Below are positions 1-10,171 of a stretch of DNA of 64,000 bases, one piece after another. The position numbers and the translations under genes were made by a program. How positions within the stretch are numbered: position 1 is the stretch's first letter; the number at the start of each line of letters is the position of its first letter. The notes below the pieces were generated by a model, which was not told the origin of the DNA, ran no database searches, and saw only the letters and a list, made by a program, of their open reading frames with translations. Source of the DNA: Phaseolus vulgaris (Eukaryota; Streptophyta; Magnoliopsida; Fabales; Fabaceae); assembly GCF_000499845.2 (NCBI RefSeq), contig NC_023749.2:31924041-31988040 (forward strand), written 5' to 3'.

Positions 1-20
1 GATCTAAAAATCTTTTTTCT

Positions 21-1112
21 ATGGCTGGAAAACTATCTTTTGAGGAGGGTGCTTCAATCTACAAACCACCTTTTTTCTGTGGATTGAATTACAAATTTTG
101 GGAAGCAAGAATGAAAATCTTTATTGAATCTATTGATCAAAGAATTTGGAACTCAATTGAGAATGGTCCTTACATTCCAAAATTGAAAAAGGAAAATGCT
201 TTCTTTACAAAACCTTTATCCAAATGAACAGATGACGAATGTAAGATGGCTCAGCCTGATAAGTCTGCCCAAAATATTATAGCTTTTGCACTAGAAACTA
301 ATGAATTTTTCAGAATATCAAAGTGCAAAATTGTTAAGGAAATGTGGGAGACACTCAAAGCTGCTCATGAACCAAAAGAAGCAATGACAAAGAGTCAAGC
401 AAGAAGAAAGAAAAGGCAAAACAAGAAAAGCCTCAATCTTTGCTTAATGGCCAGAAGAGAAGATGACTCATGTAGTGTAAGTTCATCAAACTCTTCAAAC
501 TTTGAAAATTATGGTCAATTGCTTCAAGCCTTTCAAGAAACTCATGAAGAAGCCAACCGATTGGCTCTCTTGAACAATCGGTTGAAAGAAAAGAATAGCT
601 GGCTTGGAAACAGAGTAAAGGCACTGGAAGAGTATTTAGAAAACTCAAAAATGGATTTTGAAAATCTGGAAATCATTTACAAAAACTCCTCTTGCAAGTG
701 TGATACTCTAGTTTGTGAAACTTGCGAAAATCTTGAAAAGAAGGTCCACTATCTTGTTCAAACAGTGGATAAGCTTTCTAAAGGCCAATCTAACTTTGAG
801 AGTGTGCTAGCATCTCAAAATTGTGTTTTTGGAAAATCTGGATTGGGTTTTAATCCACAAAACAAGCAAGATAGATTTTCAAAATCATTTTCGAAAATGC
901 CAGAAAAACAATCGATTGGACCATTGAAACAACCGATTGTTACATGCTTCTATTGCATGAAAAGAGGTCATTCTGTGCGATTCTGTAAAATCAGAAAACA
1001 TGTTGTTCCTAAAGGGCTTATGAAGTGGATTCCCAAGAAAAATAAAGCTTGTATTGATGAGTATAAACCAAATGGATCCACATTCATAAGGGGACCAAAC
1101 CTATGTACTTGA
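21..1112 (+). pseudogene. Copia gag (broken), element 1
   Basis: Gag-like capsid protein of the element. The N-terminus (Leu-Ser-Phe-Glu-Glu-Gly, then FCGLNYKFWEARMKIF) matches the starts of the gag copies at 43942 and 29153. A TGA at about 225 interrupts the frame, which continues in the same phase from 246. Compared with the copy at 43942, about 500 bp are missing near position 385, removing the C-terminal half of the capsid region and the first zinc knuckle. The coiled-coil region and the second knuckle remain; the latter reads CFYCMKRGHSVRFC (CX2CX4HX4C) near 946-987. Gag ends at its own TGA (1110-1112), out of frame with pol. Confidence 0.85.
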
Positions 1113-1123
1113 TAATCTTTTTG

Positions 1124-2313
1124 TAGGACATCTTGGAGGAAAGAAAACATCTTTGGTACTTGGACAGTGGATGCTCCAAGCATATGACAGGGGACAAATC
1201 AAAGTTCCTGAGAATATCCTTCAAGCAAGAGGGTTATGTCACCTATGGAGACAACAACAAAGGAAGAATCCTTGGGAGAGGATCCATAGGAGATGAAAGC
1301 ATCTTGGTGATTCATGATGTGTTCTTTGTTGAAGGCATAAAGCATAATCTTCTAAGCATTAGCCAACTGTGTGACAAGGGGTATCAAGTGATGTTCAAGA
1401 CAAACACATGTGAAATCTGTCTACCCAACACCAAAGAGGTAATGCTGGTAGGTAAGAGAGTTAATAATGTGTATCTTCTAGATATCTCTTCACCATGTTC
1501 AGTTGGATGTCTTCTATCCAAGCAAGATGAATCTTGGCTTTGGCATAGAAGAATAACTCATATTCACATGAATCATTTGAACAAGCTTATATCAAAAGAT
1601 CTTGTGATTGGGCTGCCAAAACTCAAGTTTGAGAGGGATCACATTTGTGAAGCTTGCCAAAAGGGGAAACAAGTGAAGAGTTCTTTTAAAACCAAAAATC
1701 TTGTCTCTTCATTGAGACCTCTTGAACTCCTTCACATGGATCTCTTTGGACCTTCTAGAACTATGAGTCTTGGTGGAAATTATTATGCTCTTGTTATTGT
1801 TGATGATTTCTCTAGGTACACTTGGACTTTGTTCTTGGAATCAAAGAGTGATGCCTTTGCTGCATTCAAAAAGCTAGCAAAAAGGCTTCAAAACACAAAG
1901 AACAACAACATTGGCTCCATAAGAAGTGACCATGGAGGAGAATTTCAAAATGAGAAGTTTGCAAAGTTCTGTGAGAAGCTGGGGATCCTACACAATTTCT
2001 CTGCTCCAAGAACACCACAGCAGAATGGAGTTGTAAAGAGGAAGAACAGATCTCTTGAAGAGCTTGCAAGGACAATGCTTAGTGAATCATCACTTCCTAA
2101 GTATTTTTGGGCAGATGCAATGAGCACCTCTTACTATGTGATGAATAAGGTGCTTATAAGGCCCATCTTGAAGAAAACCCCATATGAGCTGTTCAATGGA
2201 AGGAAGCCTAACATCAGTCACCTCAAAGTATTTGGTTGTAGCTGTTTTGTTCTCAACAATGGAAAGGAAAGCTTGGGAAAGTTTGATGAAAAAGCTGACC
2301 TTGGCATTTTCAT
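1124..2313 (+). pseudogene. Copia pol part 1: protease and integrase, element 1
   Basis: The frame opens straight after a TAG at 1124-1126. Protease: WYLDSGCSKHMTG gives the DSG active site. Then follow the GAG-pre-integrase region with the HH-CC zinc finger (HRRITHIHM ... CEAC) and the integrase core. First Asp is in LLHMDLFGP, second in RSDHGGEF. The third position reads QQNGVVKRKNR, where family members carry Glu before RKNR, so the DDE triad appears to be DDK. The frame stops matching pol at 2313, where an LTR-like insertion begins, and homology resumes at 3287 with GYSLTSHAYRVYNKR. Not functional as it stands. Confidence 0.9.
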
Positions 2314-3286
2314 TGTGATGAGAACCAAAATGGACAAGGGCCAAAGCATTTAAAGTTCTTCTTATTAGTCTTTGCAAAAGATGAGGCCCAAGCCCAAGCC
2401 CAAGCCCAAGAAGACCCAAGCCCAAGAAGCCCAAGTCCAAACCATGAGGGGCAAGGCCAAGGATTAAATAAAAGAGCATCATTTGAATGACTCTTGTAGG
2501 AGGTGTGGATATTAAATAAATAGGTGTGAATGTATTAGAAAGAGTCACATTGTCCATGTGACTTAGTAGGGGGGTGTAGGTGTAGTTTTTAGGAGGTGTC
2601 ATAGTAGAAAAAGGTCACACCTCCCATGTGACTTGTTTTTGGTGGGAATTTCAAATGAGTTTCATTTGAATTTTCCCACCCATTTTTCAGCACCTCTTAG
2701 GCTATAAATAAGGTGCTTGCCTTTGTAAAATTCAGATTGGAATTTTAAAGTAGAGAGACTATACTCAAATTTAGAGAGAAATTGTGAGTTTTGAGTCTTC
2801 TTCTTCCTTTGCCTTATCTTGTGTGCAATGGTGAGCTTCAAGTGGCGGCACTCCTTCACTTATCTTGGATCAAGGCTCCAAGTGGTGTGAATTGTTCTTC
2901 CAAGTCTCAAATCCAGCAAGTTCCATTCTATAAGTGCTCCTTCTTCCTTTTCTTCAATTTTCATTCGGTAGTTCTTAATTTCTAGTGTTTACTTGCTTTT
3001 CTACCGTTTGAATTTCCATTTCCAGCTTTGTTTCCAATTGTTCTGTTTGGTGCAGTAGCTTAATCTTTCATTTCTGTCCAGCTTTCATTTCTTGTTCTTC
3101 ATTCTTGTTGTTTGATTCCATTTGACAATATATGGACTTCCATATGAGCTTTGATTTGGTGCAAAGTCTTGGTGAGTTCTTGAATTAGAACATTGATCCA
3201 ATTCTAAGTAAAGTGCCATTTCATGACCAACTCAAGTTGCTCCTAAGAATGTCAAAAAATCATGTATTCTTGTTATTGCATTCACA
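2314..3286 (+). mobile_element. Solo-LTR-like insertion in pol of element 1
   Basis: A 973-bp non-coding block splits pol between two codons of one conserved stretch. It starts TGTGA and ends TCACA (short inverted ends). It is flanked by TTTCAT (2308-2313) and TTACAT (3287-3292), an imperfect 5-6 bp duplication. It has a TATA-like box (CTATAAATAAGG, about 2701-2712), a run of GCCCAA repeats (2388-2445) and no ORF, as expected for a solo LTR. Related but diverged sequences occur on the minus strand at 35.6-37.2 kb and on the plus strand at 56100-56831. Confidence 0.75.
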
Positions 3287-5189
3287 TTACATTGGTTACT
3301 CTCTCACAAGCCATGCATATAGAGTCTACAACAAAAGATTGATGACTGTAGAAGAATCAGTACATGTAGTCTTTGATGAGGCAGATCGCAGAATCAGTGA
3401 GAACCCAAAGATTAGTGCTGAGGAAGGCGAACAGGGCATCAATTTGGAGAAGCTAGAAATCTGTGCAGAAAAACAACCGGTTGATTCGCAGAAACAACCG
3501 ATTGAAATTCTGCAACAGAGTGAGCTGCCCAGAGAGTGGAGGATTCCTAGAGATCTGTCAGTGGATAACATCATAGGGCAGATAAAGGAAGGTGTCTCCA
3601 CACGTAGCTCCATCTCAAACTACTACAGGCACACAAATTTTGTTTCTCAAATTGAACCAAAGTCAATTGAAGAAGCTCTCTAGGATGAGAAATGGGTTGA
3701 GGCTATGCATGAAGAGCTAAACCAATTTGAAAGAAATGAGGTATGGTTTCTTGTCCCTAAAACTAATGAAATGAATATTATTGGTTCAAAATGGGTTTTC
3801 AGGAACAAGCTAGATGAGGATGGAGTGATCACTAGAAACAAAGCAAGGCTAGTTGCCAAAGGCTACAATCAAGAGGAGGGCATAGACTATGGTGAAACCT
3901 TTGCTCCTGTGGCTAGATTGGAGGCTGTGAGGCTGCTGCTAGCGTTTGCATGTATGAGTGGCTTCAAACTCTTCCAAATGGATGTAAAGAGTGCCTTCTT
4001 GAATGGCTACATCAATGAGGAAGTCTATGTAGATCAACCACCGGGTTTTGAAGATCACAAGTTTCCTAACCATGTCTTCAAGTTGAAGAAAGCTTTGTAT
4101 GGTCTAAAACAAGCTCCAAGGCAGTGGTATGAGAGGCTCAACAACTTTCTGCTATCTCATGGTTATGAAAGAGGAATGGTAGACAAAACTCTCTTCATTA
4201 AGAAGTCTAATGCAGAAATTATTCTTGTGCAAATCTATGTTGATGACATCATCTTTGGTGCTACACAAGATAGGCTATGTGAAGAATTTGTGGCTGCAAT
4301 GAAAGGTGAGTTTGAAATGTTTATGATGGGAGAACTATCTTTCTTTCTTGGTTTGCAGGTTAAACAAACAAAGAATGGGATCTTCCTAAGTCAATCAAAG
4401 TATTGCAAGGAAATTCTCAAAAAGTTTGACATGGAGAATTGCAAAGAAGCAAGCACTTCAATGTCATCAAGCTGCTATATGGATGCAGATGTTGCTGGAA
4501 AGAGTATAGATCAAACAAAATACAGAGGTTTGATTGGATCATTGCTTTATCTCACAGCAAGTAGACCGGACATCATGTTTGCGGTGTGTCTATGTGCAAG
4601 ATATCAAGCAAATCCTAAGGAGTCACACTTCAAAGCTGCAAAAAGGATTCTGAAATATCTCAAAGGAACATCTTCTGTAGGACTATGGTATCCTTCTCAT
4701 TCTCCTATACATTTAATTGGTTATTCAGATTCTGATTTTGCAGGTTGCAAGCTAGATAGAAAAAGCACAAGTGGCACTTGTCACCTTCTTAGCTCAAGCC
4801 TAATTTCATGGCATAGCAAGAAGCAAGCATGTGTTGCTCTCTCTACTGCTGAGGCAGAATATATAGCTGCAGGTAGCTGATGTGCACAGATCCTATGGCT
4901 CAAGCAACAACTTGCAGATTTTGGTTTACAAATCAACAAAGTTCCTTTGATGTGTGATAACACAAGTGCAATAAATCTTACCAAAAATCAAATTCAGCAC
5001 TCAAGGACCAAACATATTGAGATAAGACATCATTTCATCAGAGATCATGTGCAAAATGGGAACTGTGAAGTGAAGTTTGTGGAGACCAAACTGCAGCTAG
5101 CTGACATCTTCACAAAGCCTTTGCTAAAAGAGAGATTTTTCTTCTTGAGAAATGAGTTAGGTATTCTTGATCTTAATAATCTCTCTTAA
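3287..5189 (+). pseudogene. Copia pol part 2: RT and RNase H, element 1
   Basis: Reverse transcriptase and RNase H of the element. The RT starts near 3705 (EAMHEELNQFERNEVW) and has the typical Copia core: KARLVAKGYNQEEGIDY, ETFAPVARLEAVR, and the YVDD box followed by IIFGAT near 4228. RNase H has YSDSDFAG, STAEAEY, CDNTSAI and the terminal ADIFTKPL. A TAG at 3681-3683 lies in the linker before RT and a TGA at 4878-4880 lies inside RNase H. The frame ends at 5189. The linker (3470-3510) carries a paired CAACCGGTTG/CAACCGATTG motif translated as KQPVDSQKQPIE. Confidence 0.92.
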
Positions 5190-5506
5190 ATCTGTCCTTT
5201 AGTACATGTTAAAGTCTATTTGTGAAGAAAAATAGGGGGAGAATTATTGGTTCTTGTATATCTATCTCTTATATGCATAAAATGTTTAAATCTCTGAATA
5301 TAAAATTGCTTTCTGCTGCTGCTGATAGAAACAACCAATTGTTTCGTGTAAACAACCGATTGTTTATTATGCTTAATGAGTTGAAATCTAACTTGCTGCT
5401 GTAAGAAGCTTTGGATAGTATGAATGCTTTCTCTGCAGGAACTGCTTCAGATTTAATCAGTACAACACAAGCATCAGGGATTTGTCTTCATCAAATAGGG
5501 GGAGAT
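5190..5506 (+). promoter_or_regulatory. 3' untranslated region with two polypurine tracts, element 1
   Basis: There is no ORF between RNase H and the LTR. Two purine runs are visible: AAAAATAGGGGGAGAA near 5229 and AAATAGGGGGAGA immediately before the LTR (about 5494-5505). The second is the likely plus-strand primer. The segment upstream of it (TTTGTCTTCATC) also precedes the PPT of the ORF2-bearing element B on the minus strand at about 11240-11260, so the two element types share this end. A paired quasi-palindrome lies at 5329-5368. Confidence 0.75.
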
Positions 5507-6638
5507 TGTTGAACCAAGTGGTGTTCAATGTTTTGAAGAATCCAAACCCTTTGAAGGATGATGAAGCCTCTGCTTTGCTTGATGCTGCTGTGCTGGTTTT
5601 AGTCTTGTTCTGGGGTAGTTCTATGTTGTAATCAACACTTAGATTAAATCTCAAAGCAATTAGCATCTCAATTTTATCAAAGGAAAATGATTTTCAAACT
5701 AAGTTGAAACAACCGATTGTTTTGTCGAAACAACCGATTGTTTACACTTAAGTGTTTTGAGAAAGTTTGAAAACTGTTTTTGAATGGTGGATTTTGTTAA
5801 GTAACAAAACAATCGATTGATTCGAGGAAACAATCGATTGTTTGTTTTAAAACCATAACAGAAAAACTGTTTTCTTGACTGAGCTTTAAATGTTTTAACT
5901 GAATACGCTCCAGTCATTAAATGCTTTGACCAATCTATTTTAAATGCAATTAAGAGTTTGTTAAGATTTGATAACAAACTATATTCTTAGATATATTCTG
6001 AAAAACAGTTTTGATATATTAAGTATCTTGAAACAAAGTTTTTCATCTAAGAGTTTTTCAATCTGAGATTGCTAACGAGTTGAGAGATTGATCAAGCTGT
6101 TGAATAGGATTCTCTTGTATTGATTTCAGATATTCATCTATAACAAGTGTAATCTGTGTAAACTGCTGACCAATTTTGTTTGTGTGTTGCTGAGATTGGC
6201 TGTGTGTTCTTGAGGTGTTCAAGATCAGCAATCTTAGTGTTGGCCAAGGAGAGTGTGTTTCTTGAGGTGTTCAAGGTCATTCTCTTGGTTGTGGTGTAAG
6301 TGATCAAGTGGTGATTGCTCAGTGGATTTCCTCAGGGTTTCTGAGAAGACTGGATGTAGCTCTGGATTGGAGTGAACCAGTATAAACAACTGTGTACATT
6401 TTCTCTATCCCTATCTCTTTAGTTCAGTTTGATATTTTGGAACTGGTATAAACAACCGATTGTTTCGCTAAAACAACCGATTGTTTTTCCAGCTTTGTGC
6501 TTTTGCTGTTTGTTTTGGAAAAACTGAATCCTTAATCAAAGTTCTTATGAAGTATTTTCATTCTAAGCTTAAAAGTTTTCAAAAATCCTCCTTAAACAAT
6601 TCACCCCCCCTTCTCGTTTAAGGCCAAATATTCTAACA
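5507..6638 (+). repeat. 3' LTR of element 1
   Basis: Starts TGTTGAACCAAGTGGTGTTC and ends TTCTAACA. The same start and end define LTRs at 8475-9604 and 42751-43880, so the boundaries are well supported. It contains three paired AAACAACCGATTGTTT-like motifs (about 5704-5745, 5805-5843, 6449-6488) and an internal duplicated phrase (TTGAGGTGTTCAAG) at about 6210 and 6260. The matching duplication at the 5' end lies outside the window. Confidence 0.92.
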
Positions 6639-7311
6639 AAAAGTTGGCTGGACTCTGTGAAAAGTATCCTCAAGGAGCAAAAACTGAAGAGATTCCTAAA
6701 GCTCACTGGAAACATATATCCGAATTTGGTGAAGGTACTAACCTTCATTTTAATGGTGACTCACTTGTTTCACATGTAAAAGGTGTAGAGATGGTCATCA
6801 CAAGTGTTGTATGGGTTGTTGTGACTGGACTAAAATCTTCTGGACTGAGAATCAATAGAGGAAACCTTGGATTCCTTGAAGAGTTCAACAAAATATAGTT
6901 CTACAAAGGTTGTCTCAAGAATCCCCACTCCAAAGTGAGGAATTTTTCAGTTGGTGGATTAAAGCTTGATGAAAGCCTCATAGCCTTCAAAGTATCATGG
7001 ATTCTCACACCTAGGGGGAGCAATCACTCCACTTTCTCTGAAGAAGATCTCCTACTGATCTATTGTATCATGAACAAAGTGAAAATCAATTGGATCCACA
7101 CAATCAAAGAGCACATGCAAAAGTCCATGAGGTTATGTGATTTCCATTATCCTTATGCTATTTTGATCTCTAATTTTCTTCATTATTTTGAAGTGAATAT
7201 AGAAGGGGAGCTAGCTGAAGTAATCAAGCCCTTCAGTGAGATCAATAGTGGATCCCCTAAGTAAAATGGGATTTACTAAAATTGGTGGAAAATGGGTAAG
7301 CAAGGATGGTG
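6639..7311 (+). pseudogene. ORF2 fragment (plus strand) of an older element
   Basis: Middle and C-terminal part of ORF2, the uncharacterised protein seen intact at 11679-12824. Matching blocks include SLVSHVKGVEM, GLRINRGNLG, SVGGLKLDESLIA, ILTPRGSNH and FHYPYAILISNF. A TAG near 6897 and a one-base shift near 7260 break it. The left end is cut by the LTR of element 1 and the right end is joined at about 7311 to the 3' end of a Tat Gypsy element. It lies in DNA that was present before element 1 inserted. Confidence 0.8.
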
Positions 7312-8239
7312 ACCCAAAAGGGCACAATTATCCGAACATTCGCCACATGGAGCAGTACTTGGCGAGATCAAGGTAGGATGCCTCTGGATGCGCCACATTC
7401 GAGCATTGGCCTGTAGTGCCTATGGAAAATGGTTCAGTAAAGGCCAAAGCACTTGAAAGCCTCTTCACTTAGCCAAGCTCAGCTCGAGCCTGGGTGGCTT
7501 GTGTACTGGGCAGGAGCTCGGTCCTTGATCTTGGACCAGCTACTACTCGGTTCTCGGGTAGTGTAGAAGTAAGCTCGGCCATGGACCTGGAGTCAAGGTA
7601 GCGGTGTTGGGCCTGTTTGGTTAAGGGGCCTAATTTTCTAATGATGGCTATGAATTAAATTCAAGTTGCATGTGCTTAAAGATAAAATATAAAAAGATAT
7701 TTTATAAAGATATAAGATAAATATAAAGAGATATTTTATAAAGATATAAGATAAAATATAAAGAGATATTTTATCTGTTGCACGTACATGTTTGTTGCAC
7801 GCAAAATACCTGTTGATAGATGTTGCTAACCCTAAAAAGATAGGGAGGTGTATGTATAACAGAATGTGGCTTGCAGTTTAGCACCTAAAGGTCATTGGTG
7901 CACGTGGCAGGTGGTTTTCTGTTAGAGATATAAGATAATGTGCTTATTTTTAGTTAATATTTGCTTATCTTAAGTGCAATTGTTGCATGTGCGGTTATAA
8001 AAAGGGTTGGAACCCTAGGTGAAGGTACGTTGTTTTTACACACTACACTGAGAATTATTGTTGCTTTTGTGAGCCCTTACTGACTTGATCGTCGGAGTGC
8101 GGTTGGTCGTTAGGGCGCCCTCAGTCTTAATAGGAACAACATCCAGACATTAAGGAAAGTACGAGTTCCACCACGAGGCAGATGGAGTCCAAGTTCGCCT
8201 GCAGGAGTTTACCGGCAACCAAGTCAACCGGTAAGAACA
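7312..8239 (+). mobile_element. Tat-type Gypsy remnant: internal 3' end plus LTR
   Basis: Bases 7312-7501 resemble the internal 3' end of element C; GAGCCTGGGTGGCTTG is the likely PPT. An LTR follows from TGTACTGGGC (7502) to CCGGTAAGAACA (8239). The LTR has a TATA box (TATAAAAAGG, about 7996-8005), AT-rich short repeats of an AAGATATAAGATAAAATATA type (7680-7770) and CTGACTTGATCGTCGGAG (8080-8097), a phrase shared with other Tat LTRs here. Everything upstream of 7312 is missing, replaced by the ORF2 fragment, so this is a truncated or recombined copy. Confidence 0.75.
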
Positions 8240-8350
8240 TAAGTATTTGTTGATGAGTTCAGATTCTCCTGAGAACCATCCTTCAAGCTTCCCACCACTC
8301 CTTACAACTCTGGTTTTCATCCTTTTAGCAGATAGGGGAGTTGCATCCAT
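8240..8350 (-). pseudogene. ORF2 start, element D
   Basis: First 37 or so codons of ORF2. The Met at 8350 is followed by DATPLSAKRMKTRVVRSGG and EGWFSGESELINKY, matching the starts at 12824 and 46467. The frame loses similarity at 8240, where the Tat LTR begins. This copy supports the Met-(Asp/Lys)-(Ser/Ala)-Thr start used for the other ORF2 genes. Confidence 0.78.
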
Positions 8351-8474
8351 AACTCAAATCAGAAAAGAACTTTAGCACACTGCAGAGAAAACTTATAGCA
8401 GAGGAAAAAGAAGAATAACAGATTGTTTGTGTGAAAAACAACAGCTAATTGCATTACTTATATAGCCATAACCC

Positions 8475-9604
8475 TGTTGAACCAAGTGGTGTTCAAGCTT
8501 TGAAGAATCCAAATCCTTTGAAGGATGTTGAAGCCTTTGCTGTGCTTGATGTTGCTGTGCTGGTTTAGCTTAGTTCTGAGGTAGTTTATATGTTGTAATC
8601 CACCCTTTGATTAAATCTAAAGTGTTAGCATTCTCAATCTTTGTGAAAGTAAAATGTTTTCAAACTAAGTTAAAACAACCGATTGTTTTTTCGAAACAAC
8701 CGATTGTTTTTACTTAGGTGTTTTGAGAAAAAGATTGAAAACTGTTTTTAAAATGGTTGAACTGTTAAGTACCAAAACAACCGATTGATTCGAGGAAACA
8801 ACCGATTGTTTGTTTTGGGACCATAACAGAAAAACTGTTTTCCGTTTGACTGAGCTTTAAATGATTTAACTGCTTACGCTCCAGTCATTAAATGCTTTGA
8901 CCAATCTTTTAATGCAATTTAAGATTTTTTAAGATTTGATAACAAACTACATCTTTGAATATATTCAGAAAAACAGATTTGAATATTAAGAACCTTTGAC
9001 AAGTTTTTGCTAAGAGTTTTTGAGTTTTTCAAAGAGCTGAGATTGCTAAGAGTTTGTGATTGATCAAAGTGTATGGAATAGGATTCTGCTTGTATTGATT
9101 TCATATTATCTTCTGTAACAAGTGTAATCCTTGTACTCTGTTGAACAAGTATTCGTTTCTGTGTTTTGCTGAGATTAGCTGTGTGTTCTTGAGGAGTTCA
9201 AGATCAGCAATCTTAATGTTGGTGTGTTGACCAAGGAGAGTGTGTTTCTTGAGGTGTTCAAGGTCATTCTCTTGGTTGTTGTGTAAGTGATCAAGTGGTG
9301 ATTGCTTAGTGGATTTCCTCAGGGTTTCTGAGAAGACTGGATGTAGCTCTGGGTTTGGAGTGAACCAGTATAAACAACTGTGTACAATCTTTTTATCCCT
9401 ATCTCTTTAAATTCAGTTTTGTCAATTGATAACTGGTATAAACAACCGATTGTTTTTCCAGTATTGTGCTTTTTTTTTATGTTTTGAAAAATTGAATTCT
9501 TAATCAAGGTTTTCTTGAAGTATTTTCATTCTAGGCTTAAAAGTTTACGAAAATCTTTCTTAAACAATTCACCCCCCTCTCGTTTAAGGCCATATATTCT
9601 AACA
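8475..9604 (+). mobile_element. Solo LTR of the Copia family
   Basis: A complete 1130-bp LTR (TGTTGAACCAAGTGGTGTTC to TTCTAACA) flanked by a perfect 5-bp duplication, AACCC at 8470-8474 and 9605-9609. There is no internal sequence, so it is a solo LTR left by LTR-LTR recombination. It carries paired quasi-palindromes at about 8670-8712 and 8773-8812, and a single copy at about 9440 where sister LTRs have a pair. It lies in the gag-ORF2 spacer of element D. Confidence 0.95.
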
Positions 9605-10171
9605 AACCCTTGGTCAAAGTTGGAATTATGTGGGTTGTTTTCAAAACAGAAAAGAGAATCAAATCTGAACCATAAAGCATTTTATGTCAGTCAAAATAGA
9701 AAGTACAGAAAATCACATGTTGATTTGACCAAACTTTAAAAGTAGTTATAATTTCCAGGATTAAGAGGAATTTGATTCATAAAGAGCAGTTATAGCAGAG
9801 GTATATTGTATTCAAAGATGTAATTAATACATTATTGACCACAAATATCACTAGGTTTGAACAAAATTACAAATCATAGCTTAGAAATTAAAAACAGATT
9901 CGCCTAGTGCTGACAGAGAGAAACAATCGGTTGAATTTCTGCACTGATGAATTTTTTTTGAGAAAAAACAGATTTTCAACAGCCATGCTATATTCAAACT
10001 TCAAGGTTTATAAGGCACACAGATTTGTATAAAAAATAGAAGGAATACAAGCTAATTATAATCCAAGCATAGGCATAGAGAAAAATATAGAATTAGATTT
10101 AAAACCTAATGTTCAACAATGAGAAGAACCAGAAATTATCCTTCAGATTTAAGAAACACAAAAGTAAGCAG
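9605..10171 (-). other. Gag-ORF2 spacer of element D
   Basis: Non-coding. It resembles the spacer of element B (about 13025-13628) and that of element A (45669-46466). It includes a single CAATCGGTTG motif near 9925. The last five bases, AGCAG (10167-10171), are the left copy of the target duplication made by element B. I see no ORF or RNA gene in it. Confidence 0.6.

Larger units (their letters stand above)
1..6638 (+). mobile_element. Copia retrotransposon, Sirevirus-like, 3' portion (element 1)
   Basis: This is the pol-bearing member of the main Copia family in the window. The domain order gag, protease, integrase, RT, RNase H, 3' LTR is that of Ty1/Copia elements. The 5' LTR lies outside the window. 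It is defective: a TGA in gag at about 225, an internal gag deletion near 385, a 973-bp LTR-like insertion in pol, nonsense codons at 3681 and 4878, and a changed integrase residue. A typical purine-rich tract (5494-5505) abuts a full 3' LTR. Family placement rests on domain order, gag type and the G-rich PPTs; I could not build a tree. Confidence 0.9.

Noticed and set aside
2090..2602. A 170-codon minus-strand frame with Gly-Leu repeats
   Set aside because: It spans integrase antisense and the GCCCAA repeat of the LTR insertion; the repeats are just the hexamer translated.
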